A DNA stretch of 64,000 nucleotides from Petroclostridium xylanilyticum (GCF_002252565.1 NZ_NPML01000004.1:62001-126000), one strand, 5' to 3'; shown: positions 24,026-34,329, numbered from the stretch's first letter. A program made the numbers and translations. Notes: generated from the sequence alone by a model not told the origin.

Positions 24026-27000
24026 GTGGAAGTATTCAATAATATAACGAAAATTGTCAAGGACGACTTAACACAGGTTATCATGCCGGGAAGCCGGATT
24101 TCTGTTGCGGCTGCCTGTTTTTCAATTTATGCCTATAAGGAATTGAAAGCGCAGCTGCAGAAAATTGATTCCATGCGGTTTATCTTTACATCCCCCACAT
24201 TCGTCGCCGAAAAATCGCCAAAAGAAAAGCGGGAATTCTACATTCCACGATTACATAGGGAACGCAGCCTTTACGGGACAGAATTTGAAATAAAGTTAAG
24301 GAACGAGCTTACCCAAAAAGCTATTGCCCGGGAATGTGCGGATTGGATTCGCAAAAAGGTAACCTTCAAGTCAAATTCCACCAATTCCGGGATGAGCGGA
24401 TTTCTTAACATACAAACAAACGACCAGCAGCTGACTTACCTGCCGATAAACGGGTTTACAACCGTTGATATTGGCTGCGAGCGCGGCAACAACATCTATA
24501 ATATGGTGAATAAATTTGAGGCTCCCTTCAGCAGTGAATATATCCGCCTGTTCGACAGCATATGGAACGATGAAAGCCGCCTTCAGGATGTAACGGAAGA
24601 AGTAATCGAATCCATATCGGCTGTTTACCAGGAAAACCCCGCGGAGCTTATATATTTTATGACCTTATATAACATTTTCAGCGAATTCCTTGAGGATATT
24701 TCCGAAGATGTGCTGCCCAATGAAGCAACCGGTTTCAAAAACAGCGTTATCTGGAACAAACTGTACAGCTTTCAGAAAGACGCCGCCCTGGCAATCATTA
24801 ACAAGCTTGAGCAATACAACGGCTGCATCCTGGCGGACAGTGTGGGCTTAGGCAAAACCTTCACAGCCCTTGCCGTCATCAAGTACTATGAAAACAGGAA
24901 CAAGAATGTCCTCGTTCTTTGCCCAAAAAAGCTGAAGGATAACTGGCTAACTTATCGTGGCAATCTGATCAACAACCCGCTGGCCAAAGACCGCCTGCGT
25001 TACGACGTTCTTTTCCATACCGATTTGTCTCGCGAACGAGGTGATTCTGTTATTGGCTTGCCCCTCGACCGCATCAACTGGGGCAACTACGACCTCGTCG
25101 TTATCGATGAATCCCATAATTTTCGCAACGGCGGCGCTGTAACGGGTGAGTATGGAGAAAAAGAAAACCGCTATCTTAGACTGCTCAATAAAGTCATCCG
25201 CCCCGGCGTAAAGACTAAGGTTTTAATGCTCTCCGCCACCCCGGTGAATAACCGTTTTTATGACCTGCGCAACCAACTGGCCTTAGCCTACGAGGGAAAG
25301 TCAGAGTTAATCAATGAAAAGCTGAACACCAAAACAGACATTGATACTATTTTCCGGCAAGCTCAAAAGGTATATAACGCCTGGAGCAAGCTACCGCCTG
25401 AATCCCGTACAACGGCTTCCCTGCTTAAGCAGCTGGATTTTGACTTTTTTGAAGTTTTGGACAGCGTGACCATTGCCCGCTCCCGTAAACATATTCAGCG
25501 CTACTATGACATATCCGAAATAGGCAGTTTCCCGGAACGTAACAAGCCGCTTTCCTTGCGTCCCAAACTGACTACGCTGAACAATGCCATCAATTATGAG
25601 CAGATTTATGAACAGCTCATGCAGCTTAATCTGTCCATCTATACGCCAACAAACTATATCCTTCCCAGCAGGCTTGGCAAATATATCGATTTGGATTCAG
25701 AACACAGCAGGCAGCTTTCGCAAAAAGGGCGCGAGGAAGGCATCCGCCGTTTGATGAGCATAAATCTGCTTAAGAGGATGGAAAGCTCGGTGCATTCATT
25801 TAAGTTAACTGTAAAACGCATCTATGAACAAATACATTACACCCTAGATCTGATTGACAGCTTCCGGTCCGGCGAGGAAGTTACCGTGCAGGATGTTCAT
25901 GACTTTGGCGAACTTGATCTGGATGATCAGAATATTGATATTATCAACGTCGGCAGAAAATTTAAAATTGATTTGAGCGACATGGATTATCTCTCCTGGC
26001 AGCGGGATTTGTCTGCCGATCTGGAAGTTTTGGAACTTCTGATTTTGATGATTGAAGATATTACTCCGGAGTATGACTATAAACTGAATGAGCTTTTGCG
26101 GGTTATCGAGAAGAAAGTCACAAACCCCATTAATCCGGATAATAAAAAAATCATTATCTTTACGGCCTTTGCCGATACGGCGGAGTATCTGTATGAAAAT
26201 GTCAGTCCTTTTGTGAAGAAAAAATTCGGACTGGACTGCGCCCTGATTACAGGCTCAATTGAGGGAAGAACCACCATACCCAAATTCCCTGCTGACATGA
26301 ACACGATTTTGACCTGTTTTTCTCCAATTTCTAAGGAGAAGGACCTGGTAATGCCGAACAATAACAACAATATTGACATCCTGATTGCCACCGACTGCAT
26401 TTCCGAAGGACAGAACCTGCAGGACTGCGACTGGTGCATCAATTACGACATCCACTGGAACCCGGTGCGCATTATCCAGCGTTTCGGCCGTATTGACCGC
26501 ATTGGCAGCAAAAACAAAGTGATCCAGCTTGTCAACTTCTGGCCGGATTTGGCGCTGGACGACTACATAAACCTGAAGGAACGCGTGGAAGCGAGAATGC
26601 GGATTTCCGTCATGACCGCCACTGGCGACGATGACTACATCAACCAGGACGAAAACGGCGATTTGGCCTATCGCCGGGCCCAGCTGGAAAAACTGCAGAA
26701 TGAAGTGGTTGACCTTGAGGATATGACCACAGGCATTTCCATTATGGATCTGGGGCTGAATGATTTCAGGATGGACTTGCTGGCTTATGTCAAGGAACAT
26801 CCAGATTTAGACCGGACTCCCTACGGCATTCACGCCGTGATACGGGGAGAAAAGCCCGGAGTAATATTTATCCTGAAGAACGTGAATAAAGCCATAAACA
26901 TTGAAAACCAAAACCGCCTTCACCCTTTTTACATGGTATACATCGGGGATGACGGGGAGGTCATCTGCAATCATTTGGAGCCAAAAGCCACCCTGGATAC

Positions 27001-27259
27001 CATGCGCCATCTCTCCAGGGGCAAAACAAAACCCGATATGGAGGCCTGCCATATTTTCAACCGGGAAACCAACGACGGCAGGAAAATGGACCGCGTATCC
27101 CAGCTGCTACGACAGGCAGTCGCTTCAATAATAACCGTTAAAGAAGAAAGGGATATAGACAGCTTTTTCGGGAATGGCGAAACCACCTTCCTGACCGGCA
27201 ACATTTCCGGTCTTGACGACTTTGAACTGATCTGCTTCATGGTGGTGATAGGATGCTAA
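24026..27259 (+). CDS. Large SNF2/SF2-type helicase with PLD-like N-terminus
   Basis: 1077-aa helicase. The N-terminal about 230 residues resemble the phospholipase-D-like region of helicase/PLD proteins but show no clear HKD pair. The SF2 core: Q-region LYSFQKDAALAI, Walker A DSVGLGKTF (about 270), box II VIDESHNFRN (about 357), motif III LMLSATPVNN (about 402), and C-terminal ATDCISEGQNLQDCDW plus the arginine motif IIQRFGRIDRIGS (about 818). The start is taken as GTG 24026 with GGGGGTG upstream; an ATG at 24002 is possible. It is the first gene of a five-gene run, overlapping DUF4391 by 7 bases. It would be a DNA translocase acting with the modification and restriction proteins (inference). 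Confidence 0.85.
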   Translation: MEVFNNITKIVKDDLTQVIMPGSRISVAAACFSIYAYKELKAQLQKIDSMRFIFTSPTFVAEKSPKEKREFYIPRLHRERSLYGTEFEIKLRNELTQKAIARECADWIRKKVTFKSNSTNSGMSGFLNIQTNDQQLTYLPINGFTTVDIGCERGNNIYNMVNKFEAPFSSEYIRLFDSIWNDESRLQDVTEEVIESISAVYQENPAELIYFMTLYNIFSEFLEDISEDVLPNEATGFKNSVIWNKLYSFQKDAALAIINKLEQYNGCILADSVGLGKTFTALAVIKYYENRNKNVLVLCPKKLKDNWLTYRGNLINNPLAKDRLRYDVLFHTDLSRERGDSVIGLPLDRINWGNYDLVVIDESHNFRNGGAVTGEYGEKENRYLRLLNKVIRPGVKTKVLMLSATPVNNRFYDLRNQLALAYEGKSELINEKLNTKTDIDTIFRQAQKVYNAWSKLPPESRTTASLLKQLDFDFFEVLDSVTIARSRKHIQRYYDISEIGSFPERNKPLSLRPKLTTLNNAINYEQIYEQLMQLNLSIYTPTNYILPSRLGKYIDLDSEHSRQLSQKGREEGIRRLMSINLLKRMESSVHSFKLTVKRIYEQIHYTLDLIDSFRSGEEVTVQDVHDFGELDLDDQNIDIINVGRKFKIDLSDMDYLSWQRDLSADLEVLELLILMIEDITPEYDYKLNELLRVIEKKVTNPINPDNKKIIIFTAFADTAEYLYENVSPFVKKKFGLDCALITGSIEGRTTIPKFPADMNTILTCFSPISKEKDLVMPNNNNNIDILIATDCISEGQNLQDCDWCINYDIHWNPVRIIQRFGRIDRIGSKNKVIQLVNFWPDLALDDYINLKERVEARMRISVMTATGDDDYINQDENGDLAYRRAQLEKLQNEVVDLEDMTTGISIMDLGLNDFRMDLLAYVKEHPDLDRTPYGIHAVIRGEKPGVIFILKNVNKAINIENQNRLHPFYMVYIGDDGEVICNHLEPKATLDTMRHLSRGKTKPDMEACHIFNRETNDGRKMDRVSQLLRQAVASIITVKEERDIDSFFGNGETTFLTGNISGLDDFELICFMVVIGC

Positions 27260-27879
27260 AATTTCCGGAGAAAGCATTCGTCGGGCGGAACATGCCCAAG
27301 GAGGCATTTTATAAAAACTTAAATTTAAGCAGCGAACTCAAAGAGAAATTCGTATCCGATATAAAACGCATAAGTATAGAGTACAAGCTGTCGCCGGATA
27401 CTTTAAATCTCGAAAAGAGCGGAGAGACTTCTGAAATTCTTGTGCTTTCCATTGAATTAAAAAAACAGGAATTAGACTATAGAATTGTAGAAAGTATAGC
27501 CCGGCAGAACGCTCACAAGCTGCTTTTTTTGCTCAAATTTCAGGAGCAGGGACAACTTGCGCTTTATTACGGCAAGCTTTATAAAACAGACTGGACACCG
27601 CTTATAGACCTAAGGCTTGAAGCCAGAGGGCTGAATCTCGACAGCATATGGGAAGGGTTCATTGAGCAGATTGCCCTGCAGGAAAATATTATTCCCTCCT
27701 GCGATAGCCTTACTGTTGATGAAAAATTAAAGAAGCAGGATACCATCCTGAAACTTCAAAAAGAGATTGACAAACTGGAACGGTTATCCCGCAGCGAAAA
27801 GCAGCCGAAAAAACGCTTTGAACTGTTTACCCGACTTCAGGGTTTAAAGAAAAAATTAGCCGAGGAAAAAGGAGAATGA
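27253..27879 (+). CDS. DUF4391 protein
   Basis: 208-aa protein. The N-terminus LKFPEKAFVGRNMPKEAFYK and YKLSPDTLNLEKSGETSEI are the DUF4391 signature; the last about 45 residues form a coiled coil (LKLQKEIDKLERLSRSEKQ). Function unknown; the family recurs beside helicases and type III methylases. It overlaps the helicase stop and runs into the mod start (ATGA), so expression is tightly coupled. It may bridge the helicase and the methylase (inference). Confidence 0.8.
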   Translation: MLKFPEKAFVGRNMPKEAFYKNLNLSSELKEKFVSDIKRISIEYKLSPDTLNLEKSGETSEILVLSIELKKQELDYRIVESIARQNAHKLLFLLKFQEQGQLALYYGKLYKTDWTPLIDLRLEARGLNLDSIWEGFIEQIALQENIIPSCDSLTVDEKLKKQDTILKLQKEIDKLERLSRSEKQPKKRFELFTRLQGLKKKLAEEKGE

Positions 27880-27881
27880 GC

Positions 27882-29870
27882 ATGGACAAGCTGAAAATGC
27901 ACTCTGCAAACAAAGTAGATGAAAATATCAAAAAGATTGCCGAGCTGTTTCCCAATACCTTGACCGAGGTCATCAAAGGCTATCGTGAAGACGGCACGCC
28001 CATCATTGAGCACGCCATTGATTTTGACGTACTGCGGCAGGAGCTGTCGGATTTTATAGTGGAAGGCCCGGAGGAACGCTACCAGTTCACCTGGCCGGAC
28101 AAGAAAAAGTCCATCCTGCTGGCCAACGCCCCCATCGCCAAAACCCTGCGCCCCTGCCGCGAGGAGAGCGTGGATTTCGACAAGACTGAGAATCTGTATA
28201 TTGAAGGCGACAACCTGGACGCACTCAAGCTGCTGCAGGAAACCTATCTAGGGAAAGTAAAGATGATCTACATAGACCCGCCGTACAATACCGGCAACGA
28301 CTTTGTCTATGAGGACGACTTTGCGCAAAGTGCGGACGAGTACCTTGCCAACAGCGGGCAGTTTGACGAGGACGGCAACCGCCTTGTCCCAAACTTAGAA
28401 AGCAACGGGCGTTTTCATACAGACTGGCTGAATATGATGTACCCGAGACTGAAACTGGCTAAGGATCTGTTGAGTGATGACGGGGTTATTTTTATAAGTA
28501 TTGATGATAATGAAGTAGAGAATCTGAAAAAAATCTGCGATGAAATTTTTGGTCTCCAAAATTTTATTGCACAACTAGTTTGGGAAAAGAAAAAGAAAGG
28601 TTCGTTTCTCTCAAAATCTATTACAAATATAAAAGAATATGTACTTGTTTTTTGCAAAAGCATAAATTCCTTTGAGGGACTCATAGGTGAAATCAATACT
28701 AATTCCGAAACCTATCCTTGTATTAATGCAGTAAACAAACGAGAATTACGAATTATTCCTGCTGGCATTGAAAGCAAGTACAAGGATAAAGACTTTTTTA
28801 TGCCAAAAGGTTCTGAAATCTCAGATACAACAATGAGCATTGTACTTCATTCTGATATGGTTATAAAAAATGGTTTGCTTGCCGAAGATCTAATATTAGA
28901 AGGCAATTGGCGTTATTCCCAAACAGCAATGACCACATATGCCCAAAAGAAAGAGCTTTATATTACACGTGATCTTTATTTGCGTCGAATTGTTAATGAT
29001 ACAAGATATAAAACACTTAAAGATATATTGCCAAGAGTGGGGGAAAATCAAGATACACAGTATAACACACCTATAAACCTAAATAATCTATTTGATAGTG
29101 GATGGGGATCTAACGAAGACGCTGATGAAGAACTAAGACTGATTTTTGGTATTCAAAAATTAATGGACTATCCGAAACCTGTGCGTTTGATTCAAAAACT
29201 GATAGCATCTGTCCGAGATAAAAATGCCATTATAATGGATTTCTTCTCCGGCTCCGCTACCACTGCCCATGCGGTTATGCAGCTTAACGCCGAAGACGGC
29301 GGCAACCGCAAATTCATCATGGTGCAGCTGCCTGAGCCTTGCGATGAAAAATCCGAAGCCTATAAAGCAGGGTATAAAACCATTGCCGAAATCGGGAAGG
29401 AGCGCATCCGCCGGGCAGGCAAAAAAATACTGGAGGAGCATCCGGAAGCGGCAGGCAAACTGGATACCGGTTTCCGCGTCCTGAAAGTGGATTCCACCAA
29501 CATGCAGGATGTATACTACAGGCCTGACGAATATACCCAGGATTTGCTCTCCTCCCTGACAGACAACATAAAGCCCGACCGCACTCCGGAGGATCTGCTC
29601 TTCCAGGTCATGCTGGATTTGGGCGTGCTATTGTCCAGCAAAATCGAAGAAATGGTCATCGGCGGCAAAAAAGTGTTTAATGTGGCGGACGGGTACCTGA
29701 TGGCCTGCTTTGACAATGACGTCACCGATGAGGTGGTCAGGGAGATTGCCAAAAAGCAGCCCTATTACGCCGTTTTCCGCGATAGCGGCATGGCCAGCGA
29801 CAGCGTCGCCGCCAACTTTGAGCAGATTTTTGAAACCTACAGCCCGTCAACGGTGAGGAAGGTGTTATAA
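27882..29870 (+). CDS. Type III restriction-modification DNA methyltransferase (Mod)
   Basis: 662-aa amino-methyltransferase of beta type: the catalytic motif IDPPYNTGND (about residue 131) precedes the AdoMet motif MDFFSGSATTAHAV (about 455). It modifies one strand of an asymmetric site and gives specificity to the Res subunit. Target recognition lies between the motifs. That central stretch (28490-29240) is far more AT-rich than both ends of the gene, a sign of a swapped recognition cassette. ATG 27882 has GGAG seven bases upstream; an ATG at 27876 overlaps the DUF4391 stop. Confidence 0.9.
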   Translation: MDKLKMHSANKVDENIKKIAELFPNTLTEVIKGYREDGTPIIEHAIDFDVLRQELSDFIVEGPEERYQFTWPDKKKSILLANAPIAKTLRPCREESVDFDKTENLYIEGDNLDALKLLQETYLGKVKMIYIDPPYNTGNDFVYEDDFAQSADEYLANSGQFDEDGNRLVPNLESNGRFHTDWLNMMYPRLKLAKDLLSDDGVIFISIDDNEVENLKKICDEIFGLQNFIAQLVWEKKKKGSFLSKSITNIKEYVLVFCKSINSFEGLIGEINTNSETYPCINAVNKRELRIIPAGIESKYKDKDFFMPKGSEISDTTMSIVLHSDMVIKNGLLAEDLILEGNWRYSQTAMTTYAQKKELYITRDLYLRRIVNDTRYKTLKDILPRVGENQDTQYNTPINLNNLFDSGWGSNEDADEELRLIFGIQKLMDYPKPVRLIQKLIASVRDKNAIIMDFFSGSATTAHAVMQLNAEDGGNRKFIMVQLPEPCDEKSEAYKAGYKTIAEIGKERIRRAGKKILEEHPEAAGKLDTGFRVLKVDSTNMQDVYYRPDEYTQDLLSSLTDNIKPDRTPEDLLFQVMLDLGVLLSSKIEEMVIGGKKVFNVADGYLMACFDNDVTDEVVREIAKKQPYYAVFRDSGMASDSVAANFEQIFETYSPSTVRKVL

Positions 29871-29871
29871 G

Positions 29872-30897
29872 ATGAGAGAACAAGAGCTGGGTAAAATTTT
29901 AATTTATCAAAATGAGAAAGGCGATACGAAAATTGACGTCTATTTTGAAAATGGCGATATCTGGCTTTCACAAAAAAATCTTGCAAGGCTCTATCAAACG
30001 TCACCGCAAAACATTACCATGCACATTAAAAATATTTATTCAGATGGTGAATTGATGGAAGAATCAACTTGTAAGGAATTCTTACAAGTTCAAAATGAAG
30101 GCGGCAGACAAATAGAAAGGCATGTAAAGCATTATAATTTCCAGATGATCCTTGCTATTGGTTATCGTGTCCGTTCGCATGTTGGCATCCATTTCCGCAA
30201 CTGGGCGTCTGGTGTTTTGACGGAATACAGCAAAAAGGGCTTTGCGATGAACGACGAGCGGCTGAAGAACCCACAGCCTTTTGGAGCCGACTATTTTGAT
30301 GAGCTGCTTGAGCGTATCAGAGACATCCGTGCTTCGGAAAAGCGTTTCTATGAAAAGGTAAAAGAAATTTATGCAACTTCTGTGGACTATGATCCCAAAA
30401 GCGAGGCAGCTATACGCTTTTTTGCGAATGTACAAAACAAGATGCACTACAGCGTTCACGGCCATACGGCTGCGGAATTAATTGCCTCACGTGCAGACGC
30501 AAGCAAACCGAACATGGGTCTGACCTCATTTAAGGGGGCTGTAGTTCGCAAAAGCGACGTCTCTATTGCCAAAAACTATCTTACCAAGGATGAAATTTCG
30601 GAACTCAATCGAATTGTAACCATGTATCTTGACTATGCGGAAGATCAAGCTAAGCGTCATATCCCTATGCACATGGCAGACTGGGAAGAGAAACTTGACT
30701 CATTTTTGCGGTTTACCGGCCGGGAAGTATTGAATAACTATGGAACTATAACTGCAGAAATTGCAAAACAACTGGCGGAGAATGAATATGAAAAATTCGA
30801 TGCTCACCGCAAAATGCTTGCTAAGACCGATGTCAAGCAGCTTGAAAACCATGTAAAATCAATTGGACGGGAGAAAAATCATGAAGTTCCAATTTAA
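29872..30897 (+). CDS. rhuM: RhuM-family protein
   Basis: 341-aa protein of the RhuM ('virulence') family: IDVYFENGDIWLSQKNLARLY (a winged-helix-like start), HYNFQMILAIGYRVRSHVG (the family hallmark, about residues 84-102), FRNWASGVLTEYSKKGFAMN, and a C-terminal helical region with VHGHTAAELIASRADASKPN. Its biochemical role is unknown. RhuM genes are often placed between mod and res of type III systems, as here: 1 base after mod and overlapping res by 17 bases. Codon choice looks like that of mod and res ends. Confidence 0.85.
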   Translation: MREQELGKILIYQNEKGDTKIDVYFENGDIWLSQKNLARLYQTSPQNITMHIKNIYSDGELMEESTCKEFLQVQNEGGRQIERHVKHYNFQMILAIGYRVRSHVGIHFRNWASGVLTEYSKKGFAMNDERLKNPQPFGADYFDELLERIRDIRASEKRFYEKVKEIYATSVDYDPKSEAAIRFFANVQNKMHYSVHGHTAAELIASRADASKPNMGLTSFKGAVVRKSDVSIAKNYLTKDEISELNRIVTMYLDYAEDQAKRHIPMHMADWEEKLDSFLRFTGREVLNNYGTITAEIAKQLAENEYEKFDAHRKMLAKTDVKQLENHVKSIGREKNHEVPI

Positions 30898-33800
30898 AAT
30901 ACAGCAATATCAAACCGACGCCGTCAACAGCGTCGTAAACATATTTGCAGGGCAGCCCTTTTCAGACCGTGTCAGTTATGTGCGAGATTTGGGCATTAAC
31001 AAGAAACATCAGTATACCCAAATATCCTTGTTTAACGAGCCTGGCTCTCCGGATGATGATGTAGCCATCGGCTTTGAAAACGCCCGGCTTACGCTTTCCC
31101 CCGGGCAGCTTCTGCAAAACATCCGCAACATGCAGGCCCGCAACAACATAAAGCAGTCCGAGACTTTGGTCAGCCACCTGGGGGCCTGCAGCCTAGACGT
31201 GGAAATGGAAACCGGCACAGGCAAAACCTATGTCTACATAAAGACCATTTTTGAACTGAATAAGCGTTACGGCTGGAGCAAGTTTATTGTGGTGGTTCCT
31301 TCTATTGCTATCCGTGAGGGAGTATATAAGACTTTTCAAATTACCCAGGATCACTTCATGGAGCATTACGGCAAGAAAGCCCGCTTTTTTGTCTACAACA
31401 GCCAAAATTTGACCGAACTTGACAACTTCAGTGCCAGCAGCGGGATAAACGTCATGATTATCAATATCCAGGCCTTTAATACATCATTGAAAGAGGATGC
31501 CAGGAGCAAGGAAGCCCGCCGCATTTATGAAAAACTGGATGAATTCGGCAGCCGCAGGCCTATTGACGTCATAAAGGCCAATCGCCCCATCCTCATTCTG
31601 GATGAGCCGCAGAAAATGGGCGGAGACAAGACCCAGAAAGCACTGGCTAATTTTAATCCCCTGTTCTGCCTGAACTACTCGGCCACCCATGTCCAGCACC
31701 ATAACCTGGTCTATGTCCTGGATGCGGTGGATGCTTACAATAAACGGCTGGTCAAGAAAATCGAGGTCAAAGGATTTGAAGTCAAGAATCTCAGAGGGAC
31801 CGACAGGTATTTGTTCCTTGAGAATATCATTATCTCGCCCAAAAAGCCGCCGATGGCCAAAATCAAGCTGGAGATTGAACACAAAAAATCTGTCAATATC
31901 AAGCGCGAAGCGCGCATCCTCGGTGTGGGCGACGACCTTTATGTTGAATCCAACGAAATGGAACAGTATAAGGGGTACGTTATCAGCGATATTGACCCCA
32001 TACGCGGTACTGTAACCTTTACCAACGGTGTGGTATTGTCCCGGGGAGAGGTTATCGGTGATGTTTCCGAAAAGGACATGCGCCGGATCCAAATCCGGGA
32101 GACCATTATTTCGCATTTTGAAAAGGAAAAACACCTGTTTGAACTGGGCATCAAGACCCTTTCCCTGTTCTTTATAGACGAAGTGGCCAAGTACCGTAAG
32201 TATAACGAGGCTGGGGAAGAAGTCAACTCCGAATACGGAGAAATGTTCGAGCAGGAGTATATCAGCGTGCTGAACGATTACATCACTCTTGAAGACACGC
32301 CTTACGTCCGTTACCTGAAAAGCATTGATCCCGCCAAAACCCACGCGGGGTATTTCAGCATTGACAAGCACGGCCGCAAGGTGGACAGTCCTACCAAACG
32401 GGGAAGTGATGAAAGCGACGACATTTCCGCCTATGACCTGATTCTTAAAGATAAAGAACGCCTCTTAAGCTTTGATGAACCGGTGCGCTTTATCTTTTCC
32501 CACTCGGCCCTGCGGGAAGGCTGGGACAACCCCAATGTTTTTCAGATCTGCACATTGAAGCACGGCGGCGCAAGCCCCACCCAAAAGCGCCAGGAAGTGG
32601 GCCGCGGCCTGCGCCTGTGTGTAAACCAAAGAGGAGAACGGATGGACGTGGAAAAGTGCGCCGATTCCGTCCACTCCATCAACGTGCTGACGGTTATCGC
32701 CAGCGAAGGCTATAAAAATTTTGTCGCCGATTTGCAGACCGGCATCAAAGAGGCCTTGTATGAACGGCCCACAAAAGCAACGGTGGAATATTTTACAGGC
32801 AAGACCGTTATGGTCGGAGAGAAAACGCATGTACTTAATATGCAAGAGGCCAGGGACATCTACCGCTATCTCATTAAGAACGATTATATTGACAACAACG
32901 ACGGCATTACGGAAGCATACCGGACAGACCTGGAAAACAACTGTTTGGCTCCGCTGCCTGAACCCCTCGCGCCCTTTGGTGAAGGTGTGCATGCGTTGAT
33001 CCAGAGTGTGTTTGACGAGAGCGTCTTAAGCAGGATGATAGAAAACGGCAACAAGACCAAAATTCCGGAAAACGCCCTTAACGAGAATTTCTATAAAAAG
33101 GAATTTCAGACCCTCTGGAATTATATTAACCGTCAGTATGCCTACACAGTCGAGTTTGACAGCCGGGAACTCATAGAAAAAGCCATTAAACATATCAATG
33201 AAAACATGTATGTTTCCCAGCTTCAATACACGGTTACCGTCGGCAGGCAGGCAGACGAGCTGGACGGGAACGCCATTGCCCTCGGAAACAGCTTTGTCCG
33301 GGAAAATGCCAGGACGGAAACCCTGAAGCACGCTGCAACAAGCCAGATAAAATACGACTTGATAGGTAAAATTGCCGAAGGCACCACTCTCACCCGACGC
33401 ACGGTCGCGGCAATACTGGCAGGCCTTGAAAAGCCGGTATTTGCATGCTTTAAGCAGAATCCTGAAGAGTTCATTGCCAAAGCAATACGCTTAATAAAAG
33501 AACAAAAAGCCACCATGATTGTAGAGCATATTTCTTATGACCAGATTGAAAAGCAGTATGACAGCAGCATTTTCACCGCTGAAAAAGGAACGGGCGATTT
33601 TGCAAAAGCATTCCGGGCAAAGAAAAACATCCAGGATTATGTATTTACAGACGGAACCGCTGAAAAGAGCGTCGAACGCCGCTTTGCGGAAGATATGGAC
33701 AAAGCCGATGAAGTCTGTGTCTATGCCAAGCTGCCGAAAGGCTTTGCTATTCCTACTCCGGTGGGCAACTACTCGCCGGACTGGGCGATTGCCTTTTATG

Positions 33801-33991
33801 AAGGTACGGTAAAACACATTTACTTCATAGCTGAGACCAAAGGGACAATGGAAAGCTTAAATTTGCGTCCTATCGAGCAGGCCAAAATAAAATGCGCCAG
33901 GAAACTTTTCAATCAGCTGTCCACAAGCAAGGTCAAGTATCATGATGTAGACAGTTATCAGAGCCTGCTAAATATTATGGGAAAATTATAA
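30881..33991 (+). CDS. Type III restriction subunit (Res): helicase-nuclease
   Basis: 1036-aa protein. SF2 helicase: Walker A METGTGKTYV (about 112), DExx box LILDEPQKMGG (about 242), SATHV (motif III), a C-terminal LREGWDNPNVFQICTLKHGG and QEVGRGLRL (motif VI). The C-terminal endonuclease domain shows PDWAIAF (about 965) and FIAETKG (about 985), matching the D-ExK pattern of type III restriction enzymes. It cuts DNA with unmodified inversely repeated sites after ATP-driven movement. ATG 30881 has GGGAG upstream. All key motifs look intact. Confidence 0.9.
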   Translation: MKFQFKIQQYQTDAVNSVVNIFAGQPFSDRVSYVRDLGINKKHQYTQISLFNEPGSPDDDVAIGFENARLTLSPGQLLQNIRNMQARNNIKQSETLVSHLGACSLDVEMETGTGKTYVYIKTIFELNKRYGWSKFIVVVPSIAIREGVYKTFQITQDHFMEHYGKKARFFVYNSQNLTELDNFSASSGINVMIINIQAFNTSLKEDARSKEARRIYEKLDEFGSRRPIDVIKANRPILILDEPQKMGGDKTQKALANFNPLFCLNYSATHVQHHNLVYVLDAVDAYNKRLVKKIEVKGFEVKNLRGTDRYLFLENIIISPKKPPMAKIKLEIEHKKSVNIKREARILGVGDDLYVESNEMEQYKGYVISDIDPIRGTVTFTNGVVLSRGEVIGDVSEKDMRRIQIRETIISHFEKEKHLFELGIKTLSLFFIDEVAKYRKYNEAGEEVNSEYGEMFEQEYISVLNDYITLEDTPYVRYLKSIDPAKTHAGYFSIDKHGRKVDSPTKRGSDESDDISAYDLILKDKERLLSFDEPVRFIFSHSALREGWDNPNVFQICTLKHGGASPTQKRQEVGRGLRLCVNQRGERMDVEKCADSVHSINVLTVIASEGYKNFVADLQTGIKEALYERPTKATVEYFTGKTVMVGEKTHVLNMQEARDIYRYLIKNDYIDNNDGITEAYRTDLENNCLAPLPEPLAPFGEGVHALIQSVFDESVLSRMIENGNKTKIPENALNENFYKKEFQTLWNYINRQYAYTVEFDSRELIEKAIKHINENMYVSQLQYTVTVGRQADELDGNAIALGNSFVRENARTETLKHAATSQIKYDLIGKIAEGTTLTRRTVAAILAGLEKPVFACFKQNPEEFIAKAIRLIKEQKATMIVEHISYDQIEKQYDSSIFTAEKGTGDFAKAFRAKKNIQDYVFTDGTAEKSVERRFAEDMDKADEVCVYAKLPKGFAIPTPVGNYSPDWAIAFYEGTVKHIYFIAETKGTMESLNLRPIEQAKIKCARKLFNQLSTSKVKYHDVDSYQSLLNIMGKL

Positions 33992-34239
33992 GGACAATAT
34001 GTTCATTATTTCATTATGCAGTGGTAAAAAAAGGGATTTTAGTGCTTTTAACAAAATATTAATATATGAAATGTATACAAAAATGGACCGAACGAGATAT
34101 TTATGTCGGTAAAGTTGATGAGAAAGACTATTTATATAAGTGGTATGACAAGCACTAAAGGTGAAGCTGAAATAGAAAATAACTAAACAAATATGACGGT
34201 ATTATTTTGATGTTGTTGTAAATAACAATTAAATTATCC
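33992..34239. other. Non-coding stretch after res
   Basis: AT-rich, no convincing gene. One 30-codon frame (34066-34158; WTERDIYVGKVDEKDYLYKW) has a protein-like composition and may be a scrap of a lost gene. Confidence 0.4.
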
Positions 34240-34329
34240 GTGATAAGGACAAACCTGTCAAAAGACAGGGACGCAAAGCCATAGGGTCTAAGGTGCTATT
34301 AAGCACTATGATAACCTTGCTGCCGCATA
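34240..34329 (+). ncRNA. Cyclic di-GMP-I (GEMM-I) riboswitch
   Basis: The aptamer core is recognisable: GGACAAACC, hairpin CCTGTC-AAAA-GACAGG (34254-34269), the conserved GGACGCAAAGCCA (34268-34280), GGGTCTAAGG, hairpin GTGCT-ATTA-AGCAC, then ATGATAACCTTGCTGCC. The spacing of the two hairpins fits the GEMM-I consensus. An intrinsic terminator follows within 20 bases, giving a classic transcription-control platform. The controlled gene is not obvious: the next solid gene is the sigma factor at 34891, with another terminator between. Confidence 0.85.

Noticed and set aside
24002-27259. DISARM (helicase + methylase + PLD) for the helicase operon
   Set aside because: DrmA, DrmB and DrmC-like genes are missing; the methylase and nuclease are type III Mod/Res.
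31484-32371. 295-codon open frame antisense to res
   Set aside because: Shadow of the coding strand; no start signal and no recognisable domain, while res has all its motifs.
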